Below are positions 34,489-43,749 of a stretch of DNA of 64,000 nt, piece by piece (the first letter of the stretch is position 1; every line of letters starts with the position of its first letter). Source of the stretch: Prorocentrum cordatum (lineage: Eukaryota > Sar > Dinophyceae > Prorocentrales > Prorocentraceae). The translations under genes and the position numbers were made by a program. The notes below the pieces were generated by a model. The model saw nothing but the letters and a program-made list of their open reading frames with translations. It was not told the DNA's origin and did no database searches. The stretch spans positions 283,006 through 347,005 of the forward strand of contig CAUYUJ010009780.1 in NCBI GenBank assembly GCA_963575745.1, written 5' to 3'.

Positions 34489-35487
34489 CTACCTGCACGT
34501 GCCCACACTACCCAACTTCCGTTTGGTGCGGCTAGCCGAGGGTGGGAGTCGAGCAGAGCGAGACACGGGAGGGCCAAAATATTCAAGAATCTGCGCTGGG
34601 AGCCGCTGTGATATCTTCTCTGAAAGCCGCAGCTGCTGGCGAGAGAGCGAGGACCGATTGCGAAGCATCCCCGCTGGCTTTGAATAACGCAGCACAGAAG
34701 ATCGGCTGAGCCACCTACCTCGAGCCTGGAGCCTGTCAGCATCATCTTTAAACCACCATGCATCGTGACTAGGACCAGCATGCCGAAAGGCATGCGGCGT
34801 GAGGGGAAGCTTCTCAGAAAATTGGGCTCGGCGAAACTGGCGGCACAGCTGTTCCCATTGTGCGAGAGAGAGGTCGAGGAGAGGACCGGAGGCGGAGGAT
34901 CGGGCGAGGGTGAGGGCGAGCTTGGAGACCCACTCCCTATCATGAGCGCCCACTACTGTCGAAGCATCATACTGGAAATTTTTCGCGGGCACATCCTGCG
35001 AGGCTGGCGCAACCGTCACGACGACCGGGTCTCCTGCTCGCCGCGGCAGCGAGACGCGGTCAGCGGCCAGCTGCAAGGCTTCCGTCGGCCGGAGGTAGCA
35101 GTCCACAGCAATCCAGGCGGCCGCGGCGGCCACCTTGCCCATGTGCCCGCAGTTGTGGAACCAGAAGTCTGCGCAGAGCCAGATGATCTCCAGCGGCAAC
35201 GAGTCCCTGACCTTGTCGGGGTTCGCTCGGCCGAAACCGTGGAGCGCAGCACGAGCAAGAGGGAGCGTCGTCGGCGATCGGGCTGGCAACCCGATGCAGT
35301 AGGCCGTGCCGAACACGGCGTACCGGGCGGCGCTCACGCTGTCGCCGCGGAGGAACAGCATGTCGAGGTAGCCGTCGAGGACGCGGTCCCACCCGTCAGC
35401 GGTGGCGGGCAGCTGCCCGTGGAGGCCCGCCCAGGCCCGCACGTCAGAGAAGGCCCGGCGGTAAGCCGATGCCGTGGCAGGCCGCAC
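34489..35487 (-). CDS. Retroelement tyrosine recombinase
   Basis: The last 332 codons of a long minus-strand frame; the start given is where recognisable recombinase sequence begins (VRPATASAYRRAF), not a Met. Residues 1-110 look like the helical core-binding domain. The catalytic set is complete: Arg133 (CYLRPTEAL), His232 and Arg235 (LTPHAFRH), Trp259 in the second-His position (ARGRW) and Tyr268 (LRYSK), nine residues after the Trp. This enzyme would integrate the cDNA without a DDE integrase. It overlaps the end of ORF3 in a different frame and has no ATG of its own nearby, so expression would need a frameshift, splicing or internal initiation. The stop lies within the 207-bp segment shared with the deleted copy. 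Confidence 0.85.
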   Translation of the reverse strand: MRPATASAYRRAFSDVRAWAGLHGQLPATADGWDRVLDGYLDMLFLRGDSVSAARYAVFGTAYCIGLPARSPTTLPLARAALHGFGRANPDKVRDSLPLEIIWLCADFWFHNCGHMGKVAAAAAWIAVDCYLRPTEALQLAADRVSLPRRAGDPVVVTVAPASQDVPAKNFQYDASTVVGAHDREWVSKLALTLARSSASGPLLDLSLAQWEQLCRQFRRAQFSEKLPLTPHAFRHAGPSHDAWWFKDDADRLQARGRWLSRSSVLRYSKPAGMLRNRSSLSRQQLRLSEKISQRLPAQILEYFGPPVSRSARLPPSASRTKRKLGSVGTCR

Positions 35488-38400
35488 AGCCGCCCGCCGG
35501 CAGACGCCCGGCTCGGACCCGTGGTAGCGCTCGCGCGCGGCAGCGCGGCGCCGCCGCTCTCGCCGCTGCTCGTCGGGCTCGGCGATGGGCGGCAAAGGCC
35601 TCGAGCTCGACGGTCCAGCGGTCCCCGTCCCAGTGCTCGATCGCGCCCTCCCAGCCGAGCCGACACCTCGACCCGACTGGCGCGAGGTCCACGCGTCGCC
35701 CGCTGGGCCAGCTCTCGACGCCCGCCGCGGCTGCCAGGCGTCGCTCCCAGCAGGCGGCGAGGGGAGCCTCCCGCGCCTCGCGCCAGGCTCTCGGCGGGGC
35801 GGCATGCCCGAGCACGTCTGCGAGAGCGCGGCACAGCTCAGGAGGATAAGCCGCAGCGTAGGCGGTGCGCCACTCCGAGGGCTGGCCCGCCAGTCGGACT
35901 TTCCCCTGGAGCCGGACGTGCGGCGCCCCGGGGCACGGGCAGCGCCGCGCGAGCCCCCCGGCGGAGGGCAGGGTGGTGGCGATGGCCGTCGGCTTCCTCC
36001 AGGGGGCGCCGAACGCGCACATGTCGAAGACCAGGTGCGCGGCGCCGAGCTTCCTGAGGGCTCGGGCGATCCCTCGGTGCTGGAACAGCCGCGACCGAGC
36101 GGGGTTCTCCAGCACCACGTGGACGCCCATGCGGTAGCAGAGCTCCAGGATGCGAACAGTGAAATCGACGCACCTCGTCGAAGGCGGAGAAGCCAACCCA
36201 GTAGTCCGGGCCGGTGTCCACCCCGTGCACGGCGTGCCGAGCAGAACGGCCCAGATGGCCCCCGCCCGAATCCACCGCACAACTTCTGTAGCAACTTTGC
36301 GATTGAGAAGATCGTGATGCCGACCATGGCGCACATCGACAGGAACTGCGACGCGGAGGCCGAGCTCGGCGGCGGCGGCTGTCGCCCGCCCGCACCCGGC
36401 AAAGAGCTCCACGACGGCGGGCCGGGCCCGAGCGACGTCAGGGACTCGGCGGCCTCCAGCACGCGCCCGGCCGTCAGGGGGCCCCCGCAGGGTTCCTGAC
36501 CGCGCCGGGCGGCCCATGGGGTCCTGCTGTCGGTCGTGGTCCGCCTCGGGGTCGACGCCGGGGGAGGCAGCCGACGGTCCCAGGACCCTGGGCTCGGCGC
36601 CCGCGGCAGCCTCGCGCGGGCCCTGGGGCTCAGGAGCCGACCGCTCCCACTCTGGTCCGACGGCGGCCGCGAGGGGAAGCCCGCGAAGGCCTGCGCCTGT
36701 AACGCGCTGGCCAGGGCGCAGCCACCCTTGGTAGGCAAGCCTCGAGTCCTCGTCGGACGGGTTCCTGTCGGTCTCCACGTAGCGCCGGTGCCAGTACAGC
36801 CCGCCGGCGAGCTGCGCGGCCGCCGCGCGTCGTACCAGCCCCAGCAGCTCCGCGCCCCGCGCCCGCCCTCGATCAAAGGCGAGGGTCTCCGCGAGGTTGT
36901 CCCCGAAGCTGAGGACGTGGTGGCCGTGCGAGCTCGGCTGCTCCAGCTCGCGGTGGAGCCCGAGGAGGGCGGCCCGCGCCTCCTTGCAATGGATGGCGGC
37001 CTGCCGCCTCCAGCGACCCACCACCAGGCGCCTCCACCGCCTCGGCTCCACGAACGAGTCGGCGACCATGGGGACGAGGCCGGTGAACTCCCGCTGCACG
37101 CGCGGCTGCTTGCCGCGGTGTCGGTCGCCCGCGCGAACGACCCCTGGCCGCTCGTCGAGCTCGCGCTGGAGCGCTGAGTCCAGCTCCTCGTCGACCCACT
37201 CGGAGAACGAGCCGGGGGCCGGGGGGCCCGCCACCATGCAGCCGCGCAGCGTCTCCAGGTCGGCTTGGGCCGTCGAGTCCGTCGGCTCCACGAAGCGCCA
37301 ACGCTCACGCCAGACCGCAGTTGGCCAGAGCTCGGCGGGCGACGCCTCGGCGCAGTGAAGCGCGTACCCCTCCGTCGACGCATCGCTGCAGTAACAGCGG
37401 GGCAGCATGGGCGCCGCGACGTCCACGTGCGAGAAGTGCACCAGCCCACGGGCAACCGCCAGCTCGTCCAGCACCGCGGGCGGCAGCCGGACCACGTCGC
37501 GACCACCAGTGCCCACGAACCTGTACGCCTCGCCGAAGCAGGCGAGGGCGCACCGCCGCAGGCTGAAGTGGTGCGCGAGATGACCGAGGAGCTGCCGCAC
37601 GTGGTCCCGGCTGAGCGACCTCCTGCGCAGCACCTCGCCGAGAGCCAGCCAGAGGCGCCAGGAATAGGAACGCGTCGGCTTCTGGCGGATCCACCGCCGG
37701 GCCCCGTCGAACAGGAGTCCGATGGCTTCAAAGTCCTGCGTCGGGTCCACCCGCTCGTGGAGCACGAAGCCGGCCTTCTCGAGCTCGTCCACCACCTTCT
37801 GGTGCAGGGCGGCCACGGTGCTCTTGTCGGAGCCCAGGACGTTGGCGTTGTCCACGTACGGCGCGCAGACCGCGACACCCGGGCCCAGCGGAGGCGGCGG
37901 CTGCCTGTCCCCGACCAGCACCGACGGCAGGCCCAGCGCCTCCTGCGCGCGTCTGCACGCCAGCGAGACGGCGCTGTGGCAGAAGTAGAGCGCCCAGCTC
38001 CACCCCATCGGCAACCCGCCGAAGCAAGCCTCCAGCGGGGTCTCTGGGGAGACCGGCACGTCGTGCCCGACCTCGGGGTCGAAGACGGCGTCGACGCCGA
38101 CGTCGCCGGCGAGCCTGACGCGCCCCAGGCCGAAGTAGTGCGACACCGTCGGCGCCAGGAACTGGTAGAAGCCGTCCTGCAGGTCCACGGAGGCGCCCCA
38201 CAGCGAGGGCCCGTCCGCGGCGGGCTGGCCCCCGTGCGCCGGGTCGAGTACCAGCGACGCCATCGCGCTGTTGGTGGCGAGCCGCGAGTGGGGCGCTCGC
38301 CTGTGGAGCGCGTTGGCTGGCCGGCAGTCCAGCACCATACGCAGCATCCCCGTCTTCTTCTGCACGAAGAAGATTCCTGCTCGAGAGATGACCTTCCTCC

Positions 38401-39016
38401 GGTAGGTGATGAGCCCCGCCGCCTCCAGCTTCTCGAGGAGCCCGTCCAGCTGGTGGCGGCTGCGGAGGAGGCGCTGGTCCCAGTGCGGCAGGGTCGCTTC
38501 CTCCGGGAGCTCGTCGGAGCCGAGGGCGATCCGCTCGGGGTGGAGCAGGAACTCGCGGGCCTCGTCGTCCACCAGGTCCGCGGTGTCCCGCGGCCGGAGG
38601 GCTCCTCGAGTGACCGTGAGCTTCGTGCTGTCGTACGGCGCGACGCTGATCGAGACGTCCGGGTCGTACATGTCCTTTGTCTTGAGGATCTCCTTGAGCG
38701 CCCCGTCCGGGCACAGATCAAACTCGTCAGGCCTGGGACCAGCCGCAGCGGCTGTGGTCGCCAGGCGGCGCCAGACGGCCTGCTGGCATGGCGGCAGCTG
38801 GCCCCCTGGCGGGTGGTGGTCAGGCCTCCGCGGCGGCGGAAGACCCTTGGCCCGGGCGCCGGCCAGGGCGTTGAGCGAGGCGGCCGCGTCAATGGCGAGC
38901 TCCCGCCCCGCCCCGTCCAGCGCGCCGAACTCGTCGGCGGCAGAGGCCGACCGTTGCCCTCGGGCGCCACGCGGCAGCACCAAAGGAAAAACGCCCCGAG
39001 GAGGACGCAGCGCCAT
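35444..39016 (-). CDS. Retroelement ORF3: reverse transcriptase, RNase H, cytosine-methyltransferase-like
   Basis: A 1190-codon ORF from the first ATG (39016); the frame is open from a GTG at 39037. RT spans about residues 170-465: LRMVLDCRPANA, motif A SVDLQDGFYQF with Asp278, motif B GLPMGWSWA, and motif C YVDN (387-390), where the second Asp of the usual YxDD is Asn. RNase H follows at about 540-765: CSDASTEG (Asp545), CKEARAALLGLH (Glu679), FGDNLAETL (Asp706) and NPSDEDSRL (about 755-757). Residues 867-1070 resemble a cytosine-C5 methyltransferase: SAM-binding VVELFAGCG, motif IV-like GTPCTGWT with the Pro-Cys pair (929-930), motif VI-like LENP (969-972). The canonical ENV is ENP here and the target-recognition and late motifs are unclear, so activity is uncertain. 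The end overlaps the recombinase frame. Confidence 0.85.
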   Translation of the reverse strand: MALRPPRGVFPLVLPRGARGQRSASAADEFGALDGAGRELAIDAAASLNALAGARAKGLPPPRRPDHHPPGGQLPPCQQAVWRRLATTAAAAGPRPDEFDLCPDGALKEILKTKDMYDPDVSISVAPYDSTKLTVTRGALRPRDTADLVDDEAREFLLHPERIALGSDELPEEATLPHWDQRLLRSRHQLDGLLEKLEAAGLITYRRKVISRAGIFFVQKKTGMLRMVLDCRPANALHRRAPHSRLATNSAMASLVLDPAHGGQPAADGPSLWGASVDLQDGFYQFLAPTVSHYFGLGRVRLAGDVGVDAVFDPEVGHDVPVSPETPLEACFGGLPMGWSWALYFCHSAVSLACRRAQEALGLPSVLVGDRQPPPPLGPGVAVCAPYVDNANVLGSDKSTVAALHQKVVDELEKAGFVLHERVDPTQDFEAIGLLFDGARRWIRQKPTRSYSWRLWLALGEVLRRRSLSRDHVRQLLGHLAHHFSLRRCALACFGEAYRFVGTGGRDVVRLPPAVLDELAVARGLVHFSHVDVAAPMLPRCYCSDASTEGYALHCAEASPAELWPTAVWRERWRFVEPTDSTAQADLETLRGCMVAGPPAPGSFSEWVDEELDSALQRELDERPGVVRAGDRHRGKQPRVQREFTGLVPMVADSFVEPRRWRRLVVGRWRRQAAIHCKEARAALLGLHRELEQPSSHGHHVLSFGDNLAETLAFDRGRARGAELLGLVRRAAAAQLAGGLYWHRRYVETDRNPSDEDSRLAYQGWLRPGQRVTGAGLRGLPLAAAVGPEWERSAPEPQGPREAAAGAEPRVLGPSAASPGVDPEADHDRQQDPMGRPARSGTLRGPPDGRARAGGRRVPDVARARPAVVELFAGCGRATAAAAELGLRVAVPVDVRHGRHHDLLNRKVATEVVRWIRAGAIWAVLLGTPCTGWTPARTTGLASPPSTRCVDFTVRILELCYRMGVHVVLENPARSRLFQHRGIARALRKLGAAHLVFDMCAFGAPWRKPTAIATTLPSAGGLARRCPCPGAPHVRLQGKVRLAGQPSEWRTAYAAAYPPELCRALADVLGHAAPPRAWREAREAPLAACWERRLAAAAGVESWPSGRRVDLAPVGSRCRLGWEGAIEHWDGDRWTVELEAFAAHRRARRAAARAAAPRCRARALPRVRAGRLPAGGCAACHGIGLPPGLL

Positions 39017-39092
39017 CCCGTGCAGCGCCCAGCCCACCGAGGGCCCGCGTGCACCGGCGGCGCCTGGGGAGGGGGACGTCCCCTGCCCCCTG

Positions 39093-40229
39093 CTACTTGC
39101 CTCCCCCAGGCAGGCCCTTCTTGCCGGTCTCCTCGGCGAAGAGCCTCTGCTGCTTCAAAGTGAACGCCTCTGCCTTCTGCTCCTCCGCGATGAACTTCGC
39201 GAAGTCCCCTGTCGTGACCGGCGCGCCGACGTCCAGCCGGCTCGCCAGCGTCACCTCCAGCCCCCTGAAGTCGGGCGACTTGGGGTTGCGGTGGACCCCC
39301 CGCTCCAGGAACAGCACCCTCCTGGCGAGCGCCTCCGCGCCCGCGAGCTGGTACGCGTCGACCTGGTCGAAGCACACCAGGTGGTGCAGGATGGACACCA
39401 GCGACGCGTGATGGTGCGAGACCGCGCTCTCCCTGGCGATCCCGCTCATGCGAACCCAGTGCTCGTGATACGCCGAGAGGTCCTCCCCGCTCGCGCGGAT
39501 GTTCGTCAGCAGCTCGACCACCGCCGATGGCCCGCGGAAGGGCCAGTCGTCGCCCGCCGCCCCCGAGCCCGCAGAGCCAGCAGCACCAGCGGCAGGCGGC
39601 CGGCGCTCCTTCATCTCGGCGAGGGCGTCGCGGAAGCTGAGCGCCCGATGGCCGCGAGCATCGCGCTCGATCCCCAGCACCCTGGGGTCGCGGCCGGCCC
39701 CGGAGCGCTTCTCCTCGATCCACGCGCTCAGGTCCGCCATCTGGACCCGCTCGACGGCCGTCCACCTGTTGTCGTCGATCAGGGCCAGGGCGGCCGAGCC
39801 CCTCTGGACGAACCGCATCGGGTTGAGGGTGATCGGCACAGCCACGGCCTCCCCGAACGAGTCGGCGCCGGGGTCCGCCACCACCCACTGCGCCTGCGCC
39901 GCCCCAGGGGCGGGCACCACGCCGCCCAGGAGCCCCGCCAGCGCTGTGGCCTGGCGTTGCAGCTCCGCCAACTCCTCCTCCGTGAGCGGGTCGAAGAGGA
40001 ACACGTTGTTCCGAACCCGGTCGGGCACCGGGCAGCCCCGCGTGAGGGGGACGACCTGGTGCCCCGCGAGGTCGATCACCTGCACCGAGTGGGTGGGCGT
40101 CGCCCCCGCCCACTTCGCGCCATCTGGAAGCTTTGCCAGCAATACGCGGTGGTGCCACCGAAAGTTCGGGTCGTCGTCGTAGTTGATCGCCACTTGGGGC
40201 GGCTCGATGTCCAGCGCCACTTGTGCCAT
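39093..40229 (-). CDS. Retroelement ORF2: gag-like protein
   Basis: A 378-codon ORF starting at the ATG of a TGATG overlap with ORF1. No zinc knuckle is visible. The middle is Ala/Gly-rich (about 205-230); a helical region follows, containing VVELLTNIRASGEDL and SILHHLVCFDQVDAYQLAGA, and the C-terminus is Lys/Glu-rich (DFAKFIAEEQKAEAFTLKQQ). The segment around YQLAGAEALARR parallels the decayed element's gag-like region at 10659-11355. Position before the RT ORF and size fit a gag-type nucleoprotein. I infer RNA or particle binding from position only. Confidence 0.6.
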   Translation of the reverse strand: MAQVALDIEPPQVAINYDDDPNFRWHHRVLLAKLPDGAKWAGATPTHSVQVIDLAGHQVVPLTRGCPVPDRVRNNVFLFDPLTEEELAELQRQATALAGLLGGVVPAPGAAQAQWVVADPGADSFGEAVAVPITLNPMRFVQRGSAALALIDDNRWTAVERVQMADLSAWIEEKRSGAGRDPRVLGIERDARGHRALSFRDALAEMKERRPPAAGAAGSAGSGAAGDDWPFRGPSAVVELLTNIRASGEDLSAYHEHWVRMSGIARESAVSHHHASLVSILHHLVCFDQVDAYQLAGAEALARRVLFLERGVHRNPKSPDFRGLEVTLASRLDVGAPVTTGDFAKFIAEEQKAEAFTLKQQRLFAEETGKKGLPGGGK

Positions 40230-40771
40230 CACAGCTTGCGGCTCCGCGGCCGCCAGGTCTCAACCTCCGAAGGTGTCGTCGAACCCGACGGCGAGGTCGC
40301 GCCCGCCGCAGTGAGCGCCAGAGGAGGGCTCCCAGCAGCACGAAGAGGACGGCCAGGCTCGAGAGGTTGGAGGGCGGCGGCCGGGCCCTCGCCAAAGCTG
40401 GCGCCGCCCGCGGCAGCCCCAGCGACACGGCCGTGACCCCACAGCCGGCAGGCGCGCGCCCCGTACAGGCCGAGCGCGCCGATGACAAGGCCGCCGAGGG
40501 CCCACCCCGCGCCCGTCCAGCCGCCTCCGCAGCTGAGCGACGGGCAGGCCGGCGCGACCAGCGCCGGGCACGCCGGCACCACTGGCGCCGGGCACGCCGG
40601 GCACGCCGGCGGGGCGCACGCGGGACAAGGAGGGCAGGCGGCCTCCTCCCACGTGCAGTGGCCGACGCGCTCGTCGGCAGCCGGCGGCGCCGGCGCAGGG
40701 GAGCCCAGCCACGAGCCGACGAAGGCGCCCAGCGAGGCGGCAATCGCGGCGAACGGGCTGGAGCGAAGCAT
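40229..40771 (-). CDS. Retroelement ORF1: Cys/Pro-rich hydrophobic protein
   Basis: A 180-codon ORF beginning 33 bp downstream of the leader relict; this ATG is chosen because the longer upstream frame is only GAT-repeat translation. Residues 1-25 are hydrophobic (IAASLGAFVGSWLG). Residues about 45-80 form a Cys/Pro repeat (CPPCPACAPPACPACPAP and similar), and about 87-110 form a second hydrophobic segment (WALGGLVIGALGLYG). It could be a membrane-associated or metal-binding accessory protein; that is inference from composition. The stop overlaps the ORF2 start as TGATG, suggesting coupled translation. The decayed element at 9-12.7 kb also has a hydrophobic ORF in this position. Confidence 0.55.
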   Translation of the reverse strand: MLRSSPFAAIAASLGAFVGSWLGSPAPAPPAADERVGHCTWEEAACPPCPACAPPACPACPAPVVPACPALVAPACPSLSCGGGWTGAGWALGGLVIGALGLYGARACRLWGHGRVAGAAAGGASFGEGPAAALQPLEPGRPLRAAGSPPLALTAAGATSPSGSTTPSEVETWRPRSRKL

Positions 40772-40803
40772 ACACCCTGGTTTGGCTCGCTGAGCCAAAG
40801 CAG

Positions 40804-40825
40804 CTTGAGCCAAAATGACGTCGGC
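40804..40825 (-). other. Relict dinoflagellate spliced leader
   Basis: On the minus strand CCGACGTCATTTTGGCTCAAG matches the known 22-nt DinoSL at 18 of 21 aligned positions, with the final CATTTTGGCTCAAG perfect. Four bases later TTTGGCTCAG appears, like a second, truncated leader relict. This fits the known pattern in which trans-spliced mRNAs are reverse-transcribed, reinserted and trans-spliced again. It lies 33 bp upstream of the ORF1 start codon. Confidence 0.85.
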
Positions 40826-40836
40826 ATCATCATCAA

Positions 40837-40925
<89 letters not shown>

Positions 40926-41224
40926 CCAGCATCATCATCATTATCATTATCATCATCATCGTCATCATCATCAGCAGCATCATCGTCATCATCGTCATCA
41001 TTCAAGTTAAGCATCACCATCATCGTCATCATCATCATCAGCATCGTCATCATCATCGTAATCATCACCATCATCAGCAGCATCATGTTCATCATCAGTA
41101 TCGCCATCATCATCGTAATCATCGCCACCACCACCATCATCAGCATCATCATCATCACCATCGCCATCGTCATAATCGGCATCATCGTCACCATCACCAT
41201 CATCATCAGCATCATCATCAACAC
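40826..41224. repeat. (ATC)n array abutting the retroelement
   Basis: ATC repeats with AGC and GTC substitutions start directly at the leader relict and run to 41224. Confidence 0.95.
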
Positions 41225-42650
41225 CCCTCCTCCTTACAAGTAGCTTCCACGTCCCGCACCACCACATGCGTATCTGTATGGCGAGCTGGGCGTTTCGCCG
41301 CAGACTTCCTAACCGTTTGCGATGTTGAACCTTGTAATTCCCAATGGCCACAGGGATGGAGGGCAGGTAATATTCAAGATCGTGCTCTCGCCTTTGTGCC
41401 GCACACACTTGCCACGCAAGTTTCGCCAGCGCGACCCCCAAAGTGTAGGTTCTGCACCGTGGAGGTGTAATCACCGTGATGCAAGCTACGTGGTGTACGA
41501 AAGCTATGTAGTACAGTAATTGTCGTGCAACCTAGGTGGTGTACGCTATGTGGTGCAAGCTATGTGGTACCAGCTACGTTGATTAAGCATATACGTGCAG
41601 TTCACAACTATTCGGTGCACGTTATGTGGTGCAAGCAGTGCGCTGCAAGCTATGCGGTTCCATCTGTGTATACATGCAGTATGAGTTGCGTGGTGTCAGC
41701 TTTGTGGCGTCAGCTATGGGGTGTAAGCTGAATGGTGTGCTCTATGAGGTGCAAGCTGCGTGGAGAAAGGTATGGATTGAAAGCTGTGCGGCCGCTCAAC
41801 GCACGAGGCGCCCACGAGGCGCCCACGGGCGACACCAAGCGAAACCTCGGCTGACCCACACAGCGCCCGAAGCGCCCACGACGCGTTTACGGGCACCCGT
41901 GGGGCGGACACCGACGAAACCTGGGCTGACCCGTCCAAATCCTTGGGCACGACAGGGACAGGGACAGGGACAGAGACTGCTTGGGGAAAGCAAAACAGTC
42001 ACTCGAATGGAAGGCGCATCGCTTTCAAAATAGGGTTGTCGTACTGGCGCCAGGCACACTTGTTTCAAATATCCAGCAGCTACCAAGTGGTGGAATTCAG
42101 GTGGCCGTCAACATCAGGATAACGCCTCGGCAGTGCGCACGTTCGCGCAACGAAAAGCAACAATTACAAAAACCAGGGCGACTCGTTCATGAACTTGCCG
42201 TTCTTGGAGCCGCTCGCCTTGAAACTGTCCAAGCGGTTTCACCCATGGGATCCTCGTTAGAACATGCCTTGGTACCGACCACCGTGATCATAAGACAACG
42301 TAACATTTACAAGGAAACAATCATGTTCAGAGTGACAGTCTCGTTTGGGACGCCACTTGAAAGGATGGCCGAAAGTGTTAGACGGATGGAGGGCGATCCC
42401 AATGCAAGGCGGGACGTTTACAGGGCACTTCCTTCATTTTTAGACCGCCACCTTTTCGCATTGGTTATAGTTCAACAAATGGGTTACCCTTTCTGTAACA
42501 ACGCAGTTCCCGTCAAAATTGCGAGCCTCTGGGAACATGTGTTTGAATTGTGTTGGGTAGCGGTTGTTGCCCACGGGGGGGCGTGCGCCGGCGGGTAACG
42601 GTAACGTCGGCTGCGGCGTGCGCCCGCCGGGGTGCGAATGCCAAACGCAC
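41225..42650. repeat. Degenerate minisatellites (21-bp and ~83-bp families) with unassigned sequence
   Basis: 41310-41420 and 41990-42080 contain words of the ~83-bp family (TGGAGGGCAG, GTGCTCTCGCC). 41478-41775 contains many degenerate copies of a ~21-bp unit around GCTATGTGGTGCAA/GTGGTGTA, the reverse orientation of the array at 42655-42925. 42080-42600 is unassigned with short frames. Confidence 0.6.
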
Positions 42651-42654
42651 TCGT

Positions 42655-42930
42655 GCAAGACAACGCCGCTTGAGTGCACCACACTGCTTCGGTACACCAC
42701 ACCAGCTGCGCGCACAACGCCACCACGTCGCCCATACACGCCGCAAAATCTGTATACTGCAACAACCGAGTGCGCAACAACGCTTCTGTACACCACATTG
42801 CCTGCGTGTACCAGGGCGCTTGTGTACACCGCAGCGCCTGCGTGCACCACAGCAACCATGTGCACCACAACGCCTGCGCACGCCACGGTGCTTCCGCGCA
42901 CCACGACGCCTGTCTACAGCAAAACGTGCC
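42655..42930. repeat. ~21-bp minisatellite (CACCACAACGCCTGCG)
   Basis: About 12 degenerate copies of GTGCACCACA-CGCCTGC units. The ~21-bp period is 7 codons, so frames stay open and give heptad-like repeats (WCTQAL on the minus strand). The pattern looks like a repeat rather than a conserved protein. Confidence 0.8.
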
Positions 42931-43749
42931 AACGGGCAGCAGCTTGCGAAGCCTCTGTTTTTGCGGGCCTCACCACAGACCGCGGAAACCCTCACCACGT
43001 CGCCCGTGCAAACCGCAGCACCTGGAGAGTAGCGTCGAAGGCACGCAAGCTGCTGGGCTGGCACTCTGTGAAGTTTCGGCAAGACCATCCGCAGCTTGCT
43101 TCGAAAGAAACGGCCAAGAGAATATGGAAACATATGGGAGGGGGGGAACTCGGGAGCAAAATGGAGGAAGGAGGCGAAAAAGGAGCTGGGGAGGTTGGAA
43201 GGAGGTGTGTTTTTCTTTGAATGGCGCATGAACAAATCAGAACGACCAGCCACGTCGTACCTCGGCGCGCCAGCACGCAACGAACATGCCACGGAATTCG
43301 GCCCGCAAATGCGAGTGGAAGCATATGGGGATGACGAGGAGGGGCGAGGGGGAGGGCGAGGCGAAGGGGGGGGGCAAGGGCGCTGTGCGGATAACCCCAT
43401 ATGGCCCAAACGGGCATGAATCGAATCCCCATTACGCACAGCGCAACCCAGGGGGGGAGAGGAAGGAGAAGAGGAGGAGGAGGGACAGAGGACGACGAAG
43501 AAGGGGGAGGATATTAGTAGGCGGCGGAGAAGGCGGGAGGAGGTAGGATTATGTTATACCATACAGCAACTGTAATCATGGCACCGTTCGACGTGGCCTC
43601 GCCTTCGCCAGCGCCAATTGTAACAACCGCGGGAGAACCGTAGTTCCACCCAGAGTTGGCGGCGAAATCCTCTGGCAGCATTGCTTCCAGAGTTCCACCA
43701 GTTGGAAGGGCAAGGGAAGAGAACGTAGGGACGTAAACGTAAACCGCAC
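42931..43749. other. Unassigned sequence
   Basis: Includes a GGA/AGG-rich stretch at 43450-43520. Frames on both strands are unrecognised. Confidence 0.25.

Larger units (their letters stand above)
34298..40825 (-). mobile_element. Near-intact DIRS-like retroelement with a methyltransferase domain
   Basis: A 6.5-kb minus-strand element. From 5' to 3': spliced-leader relict (40825-40804), small Cys/Pro-rich ORF1, gag-like ORF2, ORF3 with reverse transcriptase, RNase H and cytosine-methyltransferase-like domains, a tyrosine recombinase overlapping the end of ORF3 in another frame, and a ~190-bp 3' tail ending at 34298. Known DIRS elements combine RT, RNase H, a methyltransferase and a tyrosine recombinase; the usual DIRS methyltransferase is of the adenine type, whereas this one has cytosine-type motifs. 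No integrase, protease or long terminal repeats are seen. All ORFs are long and free of stops, suggesting a young insertion. The upstream flank is an ATC array. Confidence 0.85.

Noticed and set aside
34298-40825. Long terminal repeats or a copia/gypsy-type integrase for the retroelement
   Set aside because: No long direct repeats flank it apart from the 207-bp segment belonging to the deleted copy, and no HHCC or DDE integrase is visible; the tyrosine recombinase explains integration.
35488-41001. Upstream part of the 2170-codon minus-strand open frame
   Set aside because: It reads poly-Met/Asp from the ATC array, then Arg/Ala/Ser-rich shadow sequence over ORF1-ORF3. Recognisable motifs in 35444-40771 are in the other two frames; only the last 332 codons (recombinase) are real in this frame.
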